Assembly: GCF_002154725.1 (NCBI RefSeq)
Contig: NZ_MTAW01000119.1
Coordinates: forward strand, 1 to 64,000
DNA from: Nostoc sp. 106C
GTDB taxonomy: Bacteria; Cyanobacteriota; Cyanobacteriia; Cyanobacteriales; Nostocaceae
Length of the DNA stretch: 64,000 bases
Reading direction: 5' to 3'
Shown piece after piece: positions 37,959-46,643 of the stretch (positions are counted from its first letter, which is position 1; each line of letters opens with the position of its first letter). The notes beneath the pieces are model-generated. The model worked only from the letters and a program-made list of their open reading frames with translations. It was not told the origin of the DNA and made no database searches. Made by a program: the position numbers and the translations under genes.

Positions 37959-38702
37959 ATGGTTCAAGAAGCTTTATCAACTGATATCGCTCCCGCCCCA
38001 GACATTAGCCAATTAGTTATCGAAGATGATATACCTGTGGATAACTTTCGCTCTGAAAAACAACAGCGTCTGTTAACGGAAGTTTTATATACTTCTTGGC
38101 TAAATTCTCCAAATGCTGAGGCATTTATAGTAGCTGCGAATGTTGGAGTATTCTACAGTATCGGCTTACCGCCATTAGTGCCAGATGTGTTTCTCAGCTT
38201 GGATGTTACCATGCCTGAAGACTGGCGGGAAAAGAAAAACCGTACCTATTTTATCTGGGAGTTTGGTAAAGCTCCCGATGTCGTCATCGAAATTGTCTCT
38301 AATCGTGAAGGCAATGAACTAGGCAGTAAGCTGAGGGACTATGCCCGGATGGGGGTAGGATACTACGTTGTTTTTGATCCTTTGCAAATCTTGGGAGACA
38401 AGATACTGCGTACTTACCAGTTGGCGGTAAGACGCTATGTGGAGATGGAAACCTTCTGGTTGGAAGAAGTAGGTTTAGGACTGACTTTATGGGAAGGTAT
38501 ATTTGAAGGAAAGCAAGATATTTGGCTACGTTGGTGCGATCAAGAAGGCAATATTTTGCCAACTGGTGCAGAACGCGCACAGCAGGCAGAAAAACATGCT
38601 GAAGCAGCTGAGCAGAGAGCACAAAGTGCTGAACAGAGAGCAGAACAACTAGCAGCACAATTAAGAGCTTTGGGAATTGACCCTAATCAATTACCTGGTT
38701 GA
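37959..38702 (+). CDS. Uma2-family putative endonuclease
   Basis: 247 residues from the ATG at 37959, with AGGAGG upstream (11-base spacing); the frame is open to 37815 but that part overlaps the miaB promoter. The PD-(D/E)XK core is visible in VPDVFLSLDV and PDVVIEIVSNREGNELGSK with DYARMGVGYYVVFDP. The last 50 residues form a heptad-like coiled coil (AEQRAQSAEQRAEQLAAQLR). Uma2 genes are highly multiplied in cyanobacteria; the substrate is not known. Confidence 0.9.
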   Translation: MVQEALSTDIAPAPDISQLVIEDDIPVDNFRSEKQQRLLTEVLYTSWLNSPNAEAFIVAANVGVFYSIGLPPLVPDVFLSLDVTMPEDWREKKNRTYFIWEFGKAPDVVIEIVSNREGNELGSKLRDYARMGVGYYVVFDPLQILGDKILRTYQLAVRRYVEMETFWLEEVGLGLTLWEGIFEGKQDIWLRWCDQEGNILPTGAERAQQAEKHAEAAEQRAQSAEQRAEQLAAQLRALGIDPNQLPG

Positions 38703-38843
38703 TGTTATCTCTAAATTTACTGTAGCGTTGACTGGAGAATGTTACTTAAATAGCAGGCATTGGAAACCAGTTTGCTGCTTGATCACTTGTTTATAACCTT
38801 CTAATGTAGAATTCAACTGTGCAACATCAGATTCCTTGATGCT

Positions 38844-39923
38844 ATGGACGCAGTAGATAGCAACGTCACGGACTGGACGTATATCAGCTATGAAAAAATT
38901 CCGGAAAATCCCAATAAATGGGGTTTGGCAGAATCCGATTATCGTCTGTTTGCCAAAACAGATTGGGTAGTCATAGAAAAAATTCATGGTGCTAATTTTG
39001 GCATAACTACCAATGGTTCAGAAGTCCGCTTTGCCAAAAGGAAAGAGTTCTTACAGCCAGAAGATGATTTTTTTAATTATCAATCTTTAAAAGATAAATT
39101 AGCGCAGCAGGTAAAAGAGATTTTCCGAATTTTGCAGTCCGAAACTCCGTTGCAAAAAATATATGTTTATGGAGAATTATTTGGCGGAGAGTATCCTCAT
39201 CCAGATGTACCTGCGGTTAATCATGTTCAAGCTGTGCAGACTGGTGTTTATTACTCACCCAAAATAGAATATTGTGCTTTTGATATTGTTGGAATGGTAA
39301 GTGAAAGTGTAACCGGGAGATATTATTTAGATTATCAAATAGCGCTCAAGCTCTTTCAACACGTGGAAATAATGGCAGCAGAACCATTATTTATCGGTAA
39401 ATATGAAGAAGCTTTAGCATATAATATTGAGTTTGAATCTACAATTCCAAAAGCTTTAGGTTTACCTAAGTTACCTTTGGTAAATAAGGCAGAAGGAATT
39501 GTTATTAAACCGCTAACTTCTATTTATATAGAGATAGGTAAACAGAGAATCCGTCCAATTCTGAAAAAGAAGATTCCCGAATTTGCAGAAGATAGCCGAT
39601 TTCATCAGGCAAAAAAATGGACTGTGAAACCACAGCCAATAATTACTCAACAGATGAGTATAGAAAAAGAATTGAGCCAGGAGATGCTAGCGTTGGTAAC
39701 ACCTACTAGGTTGAACAATGTTATTTCTAAAGTGGGTAGAGTTTCTGCAAATAATAAAAAACAGCGGCAGCAATTGCTGGAATTATTAGTTAAGGATGTA
39801 TTAGAAAACTTCATGGAAGAGTATGAAAGTATTTTTAGTGCATTAGAGGATGCCGATCGGCAAAGCATGATTGAACAGTTAAGTCAATCATCGCAACAGT
39901 TAGTTGATAATTACTTCCAATAA
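38844..39923 (+). CDS. Rnl2-type RNA ligase
   Basis: 359 residues. The nucleotidyltransferase motifs are in order: motif I IEKIHGANF with the adenylylated Lys46, motif III YVYGELFGGEYPH, motif IIIa/IV YCAFDIV and KAEGIVIKP, and the C-terminal lysine pair KKKIPEF (motif V). The domain after about residue 250 is helical, as in T4 Rnl2, and would bind the RNA. These enzymes seal nicks in double-stranded RNA using ATP. The gene follows a Uma2 nuclease at a 141-base distance; no 3'-phosphatase or kinase (as in Pnkp/Hen1 repair sets) is adjacent. Whether it repairs RNA or acts in editing-like events is unknown. Confidence 0.9.
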   Translation: MDAVDSNVTDWTYISYEKIPENPNKWGLAESDYRLFAKTDWVVIEKIHGANFGITTNGSEVRFAKRKEFLQPEDDFFNYQSLKDKLAQQVKEIFRILQSETPLQKIYVYGELFGGEYPHPDVPAVNHVQAVQTGVYYSPKIEYCAFDIVGMVSESVTGRYYLDYQIALKLFQHVEIMAAEPLFIGKYEEALAYNIEFESTIPKALGLPKLPLVNKAEGIVIKPLTSIYIEIGKQRIRPILKKKIPEFAEDSRFHQAKKWTVKPQPIITQQMSIEKELSQEMLALVTPTRLNNVISKVGRVSANNKKQRQQLLELLVKDVLENFMEEYESIFSALEDADRQSMIEQLSQSSQQLVDNYFQ

Positions 39924-39930
39924 ATTTTAG

Positions 39931-39959
39931 ATGCCCGACTTCTTGAAAAAGTTGGGCAT
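39931..39959. terminator. Hairpin between convergent genes
   Basis: An 11-base-pair stem with one G-U pair (ATGCCCGACTT and AAGTTGGGCAT) and a seven-base loop lies between the convergent RNA ligase and carotenoid oxygenase genes. Neither side has a proper T-run, so termination is a guess. Confidence 0.45.
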
Positions 39960-39976
39960 GTTGGAAATCTGCAAAA

Positions 39977-41410
39977 TTAATTTGGTTTCCACGTACCGTG
40001 AAAGCTATGGGGAATAACGCTGGGTAATCCGAGTTTACAAACAGGTGTTTCATCCAAGCGATCGCTATCAAATACCCAAACTTCGCTACTATCAGAATTA
40101 CCGTCGTAAACAATTGTTATCACCCAACTTTGCTCTTGATTTTGTGCATCTTGAACGTGAATGGGTTCTGAACAATAGCGATTTTCGCCTAAATCCGCTT
40201 CGGTAAAAGTTTCAGTTTGGCTATCGAAACGAGCGATCGTGTTTAATATTTCTTGGGCTATATCTGATTCTTGGCGGAATGAAGACATATATGTGTAGCG
40301 CGATGCTTGCCCAACATTTTGCTGAGGTACACTCGGAAATTCACAATGTCTGTCTATTAGTTCTTGAATTACTGTAACTTTACCTGTGTCTGGATGCAGA
40401 TGAACTCGCGTTAGCGTACTTTTAGCAGGGGTGTGAGTCTCTCCTGTGGCTACTTCTTTAAGATATTGGTTTGTTTGAAAGTCACGATAACGGGCAATAT
40501 CAACAATTACTGTACCGCTAGCATCGACATAACCGTTGGCAAAATGCCATTGAAACCAAGGTTCGGTTTGTCCCCGACTTACCAAAGATAAGTTTTCACG
40601 GTCAATAACCAGAATTTGAGTACCTACTTCTGGGTGCCATTGTAGTGAATCACTATATGAGCTAGCTCCAAAGAGAATAGGCCAAACATTCACCCGCACA
40701 GCTGGCGCAAAAAATACAAGATACTGCCCCGCTAGTACAAAATCATGGATTGCGGGAAAGCCTTCTAGCTTAAATTCAGCTTTCTGGACAATCTTGCCAG
40801 TAAAGTTGCTTTTATAGACATTGAGTTTGGCACTTGGTCCAGGGCTAACGCCAAAGTTAAAAATCTCTCTAGTTTGGTAGTCAATTTTGGGATGAGCAGA
40901 ATAGGGTAATCCCTTATCCAAAGCACCTAAATTATCTAAACCTCTAGTTTCTAGGGTTTGAAGGTCGAGAGCATAAGGGTTATCACCTTCCCAAAGTGCC
41001 AGCAGTTTATCAGGTAATGCCAACACTGAGGTATTGGCTGCATTCTTTACGGGTCTACGCCATTGATTCCAAATTGGCCCTGGAGCTGTCATACCATAGT
41101 TACCGTAAAGCAGTTTATCTGCGGCTGCTTCTTCTTGATAACCAGCAGTTTGGACGTAGCGGTAAACTCCGGTGGCTCCGGAGTCATTAAAATTCACAGC
41201 CAGAATTGCCCCATCTCCATCAAACCAGTGTCCTACGTGAATGTCACCACGTTCTAGTCGTGCAGGGCCATTGCGGTAAAGTGTGCCACGTAAGCCTTCA
41301 GGGATATTGCCAGAAATAATCGATAATTCTGTAGGAGGAAATTCTGCCGCAGGTTGGGCGATCGCACCAGACCAGGCTCTTTTTGTTGACTTTTTTTCAA
41401 GTGTATGCAT
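39977..41410 (-). CDS. Carotenoid cleavage oxygenase
   Basis: 477 residues from the ATG at 41410 (an in-frame ATG 21 codons earlier lies at 41473; the family usually starts near the later one). RPE65-type seven-bladed propeller enzyme that splits carotenoids or apocarotenoids with a non-haem Fe(II). The four iron-ligand histidines are seen in YSAHPKIDY, AIHDFVLA, WHFANGYVD and IPHSFHGTW. Length and motifs fit the cyanobacterial apocarotenoid/CCD group; substrate (retinal-forming or other) cannot be told. Confidence 0.92.
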   Translation of the reverse strand: MHTLEKKSTKRAWSGAIAQPAAEFPPTELSIISGNIPEGLRGTLYRNGPARLERGDIHVGHWFDGDGAILAVNFNDSGATGVYRYVQTAGYQEEAAADKLLYGNYGMTAPGPIWNQWRRPVKNAANTSVLALPDKLLALWEGDNPYALDLQTLETRGLDNLGALDKGLPYSAHPKIDYQTREIFNFGVSPGPSAKLNVYKSNFTGKIVQKAEFKLEGFPAIHDFVLAGQYLVFFAPAVRVNVWPILFGASSYSDSLQWHPEVGTQILVIDRENLSLVSRGQTEPWFQWHFANGYVDASGTVIVDIARYRDFQTNQYLKEVATGETHTPAKSTLTRVHLHPDTGKVTVIQELIDRHCEFPSVPQQNVGQASRYTYMSSFRQESDIAQEILNTIARFDSQTETFTEADLGENRYCSEPIHVQDAQNQEQSWVITIVYDGNSDSSEVWVFDSDRLDETPVCKLGLPSVIPHSFHGTWKPN

Positions 41411-41706
41411 ATAAAATTTGCTCTCAAAATTAAAGAAACTGGTGCAAGCATTTAGGCGTGGCGATTGAGTCAATTAAGTTTAATAAATTTGGGCGAAATA
41501 ATAATCACTCCCAATGTAGTGAAACAGGAAAAAATTTTTAAACCACATCTATTTTGAGAACCATAGTTTTAAAAGTAGTGAGAGCATCTTGCTCCCTACT
41601 GTTCGTAGCGGGCTTTCCGTCTACTCTAGGTTTCAAAATGGACAAGGTTTATCTTTTTTTCTAAAACCTTTTTTTACTTTGCGTAATTTGTGCGCCCACA
41701 AGTTTT

Positions 41707-42579
41707 ATGATTACAGCCGTAACTCACATTTTCTCAAATCGCTACAGAACTAGTGCAGCGCTGGCAGTCATAGCAGCATCTATCTTTTCCACAACTAGTG
41801 TAACTGCTCAAATATTTTCAGATAATCAACTACCGATTACCGCAAATGAAGTCCAGAACACTTGGACAGCGGCGAATAAATCAAATTACTACTATACCTT
41901 TATTGCCAATCCTGGGCAGTTGCGTGTCATCCTCGACACCCAAAGCGATCGCGGAACTGGAACTGTCTCAGCCATAGTTATGGACAAAAATCGCCGACAA
42001 CTAGGAAGTATCAGTACATTATCTCAAGTATCTGGCAGCAAAAAACACAACGAACGTATTTTCCGAATTCATAAGCGTGAGCAATTAATTATACAAGTTG
42101 CCGTAGACAACTATTACCCACAGAAGGGCACATTTTTAGGTAGATTCAAGGTGCAATTACAGGGAAATATTGAAGCACCCCAGGCGGTACAAATATCGTC
42201 AGATAATTCAGTTGCGATTACCGTGAATGAAGTCCAAAATTCTTGGACAACAGACAATAAATCAAATTACTACTATACTTTCATTGCCAATCCTGGGGAA
42301 TTGGGTGTCAGCCTCGACGCTCAAAGCGATCGCGGAACTGGAACTGTCTCAGCCATAGTTATGGATAAAAATCACCGAGAACTAGGCAGCATCAGTACAT
42401 TGCCTCAAGGTCGTGGCAGTGAAAAACACAACGGTCGTAGTTTCCAGATTACTAAGCGTGAGCAACTAATTATACAAGTTGCTGTAGATAACTATTACCC
42501 TCAGAAGAGCGCATTTATGGGTAAATTCAAGGTGCAATTGCAGGGAAATATTGAAGCGCTCAAGCAATATGAATTCTAG
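41707..42579 (+). CDS. Secreted protein with two tandem domains
   Basis: 290 residues: signal peptide (about 1-34, cut after TSVTAQ) and two nearly identical domains of about 127 residues (36-160 and 162-288). Each has NEVQN.WT..NKSNYYYTFIANPG, SDRGTGTVSAIVMDKN, GSISTL and REQLIIQVAVDNYYPQK. The DNA of the two copies is also close, indicating recent duplication. The repeated unit looks like a beta-sandwich of the pre-peptidase C-terminal (PPC) type. No catalytic domain is present. Confidence 0.75.
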   Translation: MITAVTHIFSNRYRTSAALAVIAASIFSTTSVTAQIFSDNQLPITANEVQNTWTAANKSNYYYTFIANPGQLRVILDTQSDRGTGTVSAIVMDKNRRQLGSISTLSQVSGSKKHNERIFRIHKREQLIIQVAVDNYYPQKGTFLGRFKVQLQGNIEAPQAVQISSDNSVAITVNEVQNSWTTDNKSNYYYTFIANPGELGVSLDAQSDRGTGTVSAIVMDKNHRELGSISTLPQGRGSEKHNGRSFQITKREQLIIQVAVDNYYPQKSAFMGKFKVQLQGNIEALKQYEF

Positions 42580-42674
42580 CGTTTGTCATGCTCAAACAAA
42601 AATTCAAGATGCTAAAAATAGATTTTGAGTATAAACTAAAACCAATTTTCGAGAATTGGTAACTAGGTGCAATA

Positions 42675-43205
42675 ATGTCTACTGCTACGGTTAAGGCTTG
42701 TAGTTTGGGGCGAAAAATTTATCTCAACGCCCACAGCTTTGGCAGAGCGATCGCTTTATTAATGATGCTGTGGGGGTGTGCAGCACCTGGTTTTAATGCC
42801 TCTAATGTCACTTGGAAGATTTATACTAATACCCGGTACGGCTTTGAATTTCCCTATCCTAACAACTGGAATGCTTTACCAGCACCAGACAATGACGATG
42901 GGATTGCCTTTGTTTCCCCTGAAAAAAATATAGTACAAATTCGCTCTTGGGCGGGTAATCGGCTACCAGAGTCTGTTAACCAAGCGGGGAATGCCAAAAT
43001 CACTGTGAATCCCAACTTTAAGACTGCTCAAGGACTGTCAGGGGTAATGGTTGTAGAAGTAGGTCAGCAAGTAAGTTCAATGACCCTCACAATCACTCAG
43101 GGTCAAATCAAATACTACTGGCAAGGAAGAAGCCAAAGCCAAGATTTTACTGCTTACTATCGTTTTTTTTACTACATTGCCCAGCAATATAAAGTACTTA
43201 AGTAG
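42675..43205 (+). CDS. Lipoprotein with PsbP-like segment
   Basis: 176 residues. A hydrophobic stretch ends with MLWGCAAPG, a lipobox-like site with Cys about 35. After it come YTNTRYGFEFPYPNNW and later GRSQSQDFTAYYRFFYYIAQ, similar to PsbP/Mog1-type fold proteins that sit on membranes. The start at ATG 42675 is reasonable; no clear Shine-Dalgarno. The role is unknown. Confidence 0.65.
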   Translation: MSTATVKACSLGRKIYLNAHSFGRAIALLMMLWGCAAPGFNASNVTWKIYTNTRYGFEFPYPNNWNALPAPDNDDGIAFVSPEKNIVQIRSWAGNRLPESVNQAGNAKITVNPNFKTAQGLSGVMVVEVGQQVSSMTLTITQGQIKYYWQGRSQSQDFTAYYRFFYYIAQQYKVLK

Positions 43206-43484
43206 CCAATTATATTAATTTTCACGAAATTACCTGTGTCATACCTTGACAAAATTTCGGATTGAGCATCAACACTAATTATAAATTTCCTCAAGAAGTT
43301 GGGCAAAGGGCAGCAAAAAAAAGCTGAAGCAGAAAGCGATAAAATTTTCCTTTTTCCTTTTGCCTTCAAAACCTTTTCCCAGCTATGGCAAACAGCACTT
43401 TGAAAAAACATCTGTTGAGTAGTTTCTCCCTTTGGATAGTTGAGAGGTGACACAAACCTGGTAGATTTAGCTTACAGCGAGTGA

Positions 43485-44651
<1,167 letters not shown>

Positions 44652-44663
44652 GGTAAATTGTGT

Positions 44664-45308
44664 GTGCGGCTAATTACAGAACCTTATTTAAGTCAAGTAA
44701 GTTCCTGGCCTAACACTGGTCGTCATATCTTAGCGCAATATGACGACCATTCAATTGTTGTTTATCAGGCGTATCGTCCAGCTATTGGTGAATTTGCTGC
44801 TGCACACGGTTATTTTGGTGGAGAGTTTAGTCTTGAGCGCATGAGTTGGATCAAGCCTAACTTCTTGTGGATGATGTACCGTTCCGGTTGGGGTACAAAA
44901 ACTGGGCAAGAAGTGATGTTGGCTATTTGGATTAAACGTTTTGCCTTTGATGAAATTTTAGCGATGGCTGTTCATTCCAGCTATATTCCAGAACTTTATC
45001 CAAATAGAAATGCATGGCAAACAGCCCTGAAGCAGTCACAGGTACGCTTACAATGGGACCCCGATCATCACCCATCTGGGGCCAAGTTAGAGCGCCGTGC
45101 TATTCAGTTAGGGTTACGAGGAAAAGTCCTAGCTACTTATGCCAAAGATTGGATTTTAAATATTGAAGACATTTCCAATTTTGTCCAACAACAGCGGCAA
45201 AACATTAATTCTGACTGTGCAGAATTGATTACGCCACGGGAGACAGTTTACGCTGTGATTGAGAAAGAAACGCAAAAGAAGCTGGAATTATCTGCTTGGA
45301 CTGAATAG
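44664..45308 (+). CDS. DUF4291 protein in the sulfolipid operon
   Basis: 214 residues from GTG (44664); the frame is open to a TTG six bases earlier. Family-typical N-terminus LITEPYL followed by GRHILAQYDDHSIVVYQAYR, then ERMSWIKPNFLWMMYRSGW and a QWDPDHHPSG motif. DUF4291 has no assigned function that I know; a catalytic Asp/His cluster is suggested by DPDHHP. The gap to sqdB is 12 bases and to sqdX six bases, so it is almost certainly co-transcribed with the sulfolipid genes. Confidence 0.88.
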   Translation: MRLITEPYLSQVSSWPNTGRHILAQYDDHSIVVYQAYRPAIGEFAAAHGYFGGEFSLERMSWIKPNFLWMMYRSGWGTKTGQEVMLAIWIKRFAFDEILAMAVHSSYIPELYPNRNAWQTALKQSQVRLQWDPDHHPSGAKLERRAIQLGLRGKVLATYAKDWILNIEDISNFVQQQRQNINSDCAELITPRETVYAVIEKETQKKLELSAWTE

Positions 45309-45314
45309 TTTTGC

Positions 45315-46451
45315 ATGAAAATAGCCCTATTCACTGAAACCTTTTTGCCCAAGGTTGATGGCATTGTGACGCGCCTGCGTCACACCGTTGACCATCTACA
45401 GCGTCATGGAAATCAAGTCTTAGTAATTGCTCCTGAAGGCGGTATCACCGAACATAAAGGAGCGAAAGTTTACGGCGTGACTGGCTTTCCTCTGCCATTG
45501 TATCCAGAGTTAAAAATGGCACTACCTCGGCCAGCCATTGGTTACGCCTTAGAAGAATTTCAACCAGATATTATCCATGTTGTAAATCCAGCAGTTTTGG
45601 GATTGTCTGGGATATTTTATAGCAAAGTCCTAAAAATTCCTTTAGTAGCGTCTTACCATACCCATTTACCCCAGTATCTTCAGCATTACGGCTTGGGGAT
45701 GTTGGAAGGCTTGCTCTGGGAATTACTCAAAGGCGCTCATAATCAAGCCGAGTTAAATCTATGCACTTCCACGGCAATGGTGGAGGAATTATCAGCACAT
45801 GGTATTGAACGGGTAGACTTGTGGCAAAGAGGGGTGGATACAGAATTATTTCATCCTGATTTAGCTAGTGTCGAGATGCGATCGCGTTTAACACAAAATC
45901 ACCCAGAAAGTCCGTTGCTACTCTACGTTGGTCGTCTATCTGCCGAGAAAGAAATTGAGCGCATCAAACCAATTTTAGAAGCAATTCCCCAAGCACGTTT
46001 GGCATTGGTAGGAGATGGGCCTCACCGCCAAGCATTAGAAAAACACTTTGCTGGCACGAACACCAACTTTGTTGGTTATCTCATGGGACGGGAGTTAGGT
46101 TCTGCTTTTGCGAGTGCTGATGCTTTTATCTTTCCTTCCCGCACAGAAACACTGGGATTAGTCTTACTAGAAGCAATGGCGGCTGGTTGTCCTGTCGTCG
46201 CAGCTCGTTCAGGCGGAATTCCTGATATTGTTACAGACGGGGTTAATGGCTATCTCTTTGAGCCAACAGCAGATATTCAAGGTGCAATTACCGCTACTGT
46301 TCGCCTTTTACAGGAGAAACAAGAATGTGACCTGATCCGTCAAAATGCCCGAAAAGAAGCCGAAAGGTGGGGATGGGCAAACGCCACACGCCAGCTACAA
46401 GATTACTATCAAAAGGTGCTATTTTCTCAAAAGCTGACTAGAGCTATCTAG
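45315..46451 (+). CDS. sqdX: SQDG synthase (sulfoquinovosyltransferase)
   Basis: Transfers sulfoquinovose from UDP-sulfoquinovose to diacylglycerol to give SQDG. 378 residues, GT4 family, GT-B fold. Visible: the glycine-rich N-lobe (FTETFLPKVDGIVTRLRHTV), SYHTHLPQYL, the phosphate-binding loop LYVGRLSAEKEIERI, and the nucleotide-sugar motif SRTETLGLVLLEAMAAGCPV. Six bases after the DUF4291 gene. Confidence 0.95.
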   Translation: MKIALFTETFLPKVDGIVTRLRHTVDHLQRHGNQVLVIAPEGGITEHKGAKVYGVTGFPLPLYPELKMALPRPAIGYALEEFQPDIIHVVNPAVLGLSGIFYSKVLKIPLVASYHTHLPQYLQHYGLGMLEGLLWELLKGAHNQAELNLCTSTAMVEELSAHGIERVDLWQRGVDTELFHPDLASVEMRSRLTQNHPESPLLLYVGRLSAEKEIERIKPILEAIPQARLALVGDGPHRQALEKHFAGTNTNFVGYLMGRELGSAFASADAFIFPSRTETLGLVLLEAMAAGCPVVAARSGGIPDIVTDGVNGYLFEPTADIQGAITATVRLLQEKQECDLIRQNARKEAERWGWANATRQLQDYYQKVLFSQKLTRAI

Positions 46452-46643
46452 GTAAGCATTTGAACACAAATGGCACTAAGTTAACCCATCAGGCGGATGC
46501 GCAAAAGCAAGATGTGGGGACATTGAGATATTTTGAGAAAAATTATCTTCGCGTCCCCCTTCGGCTGATTTTTGTGTGCTGTAGTAATTCTTAGTTAAAT
46601 GGTGTATAGCAATATAAATCTAAAATCTAAAATTAAAATTCCC

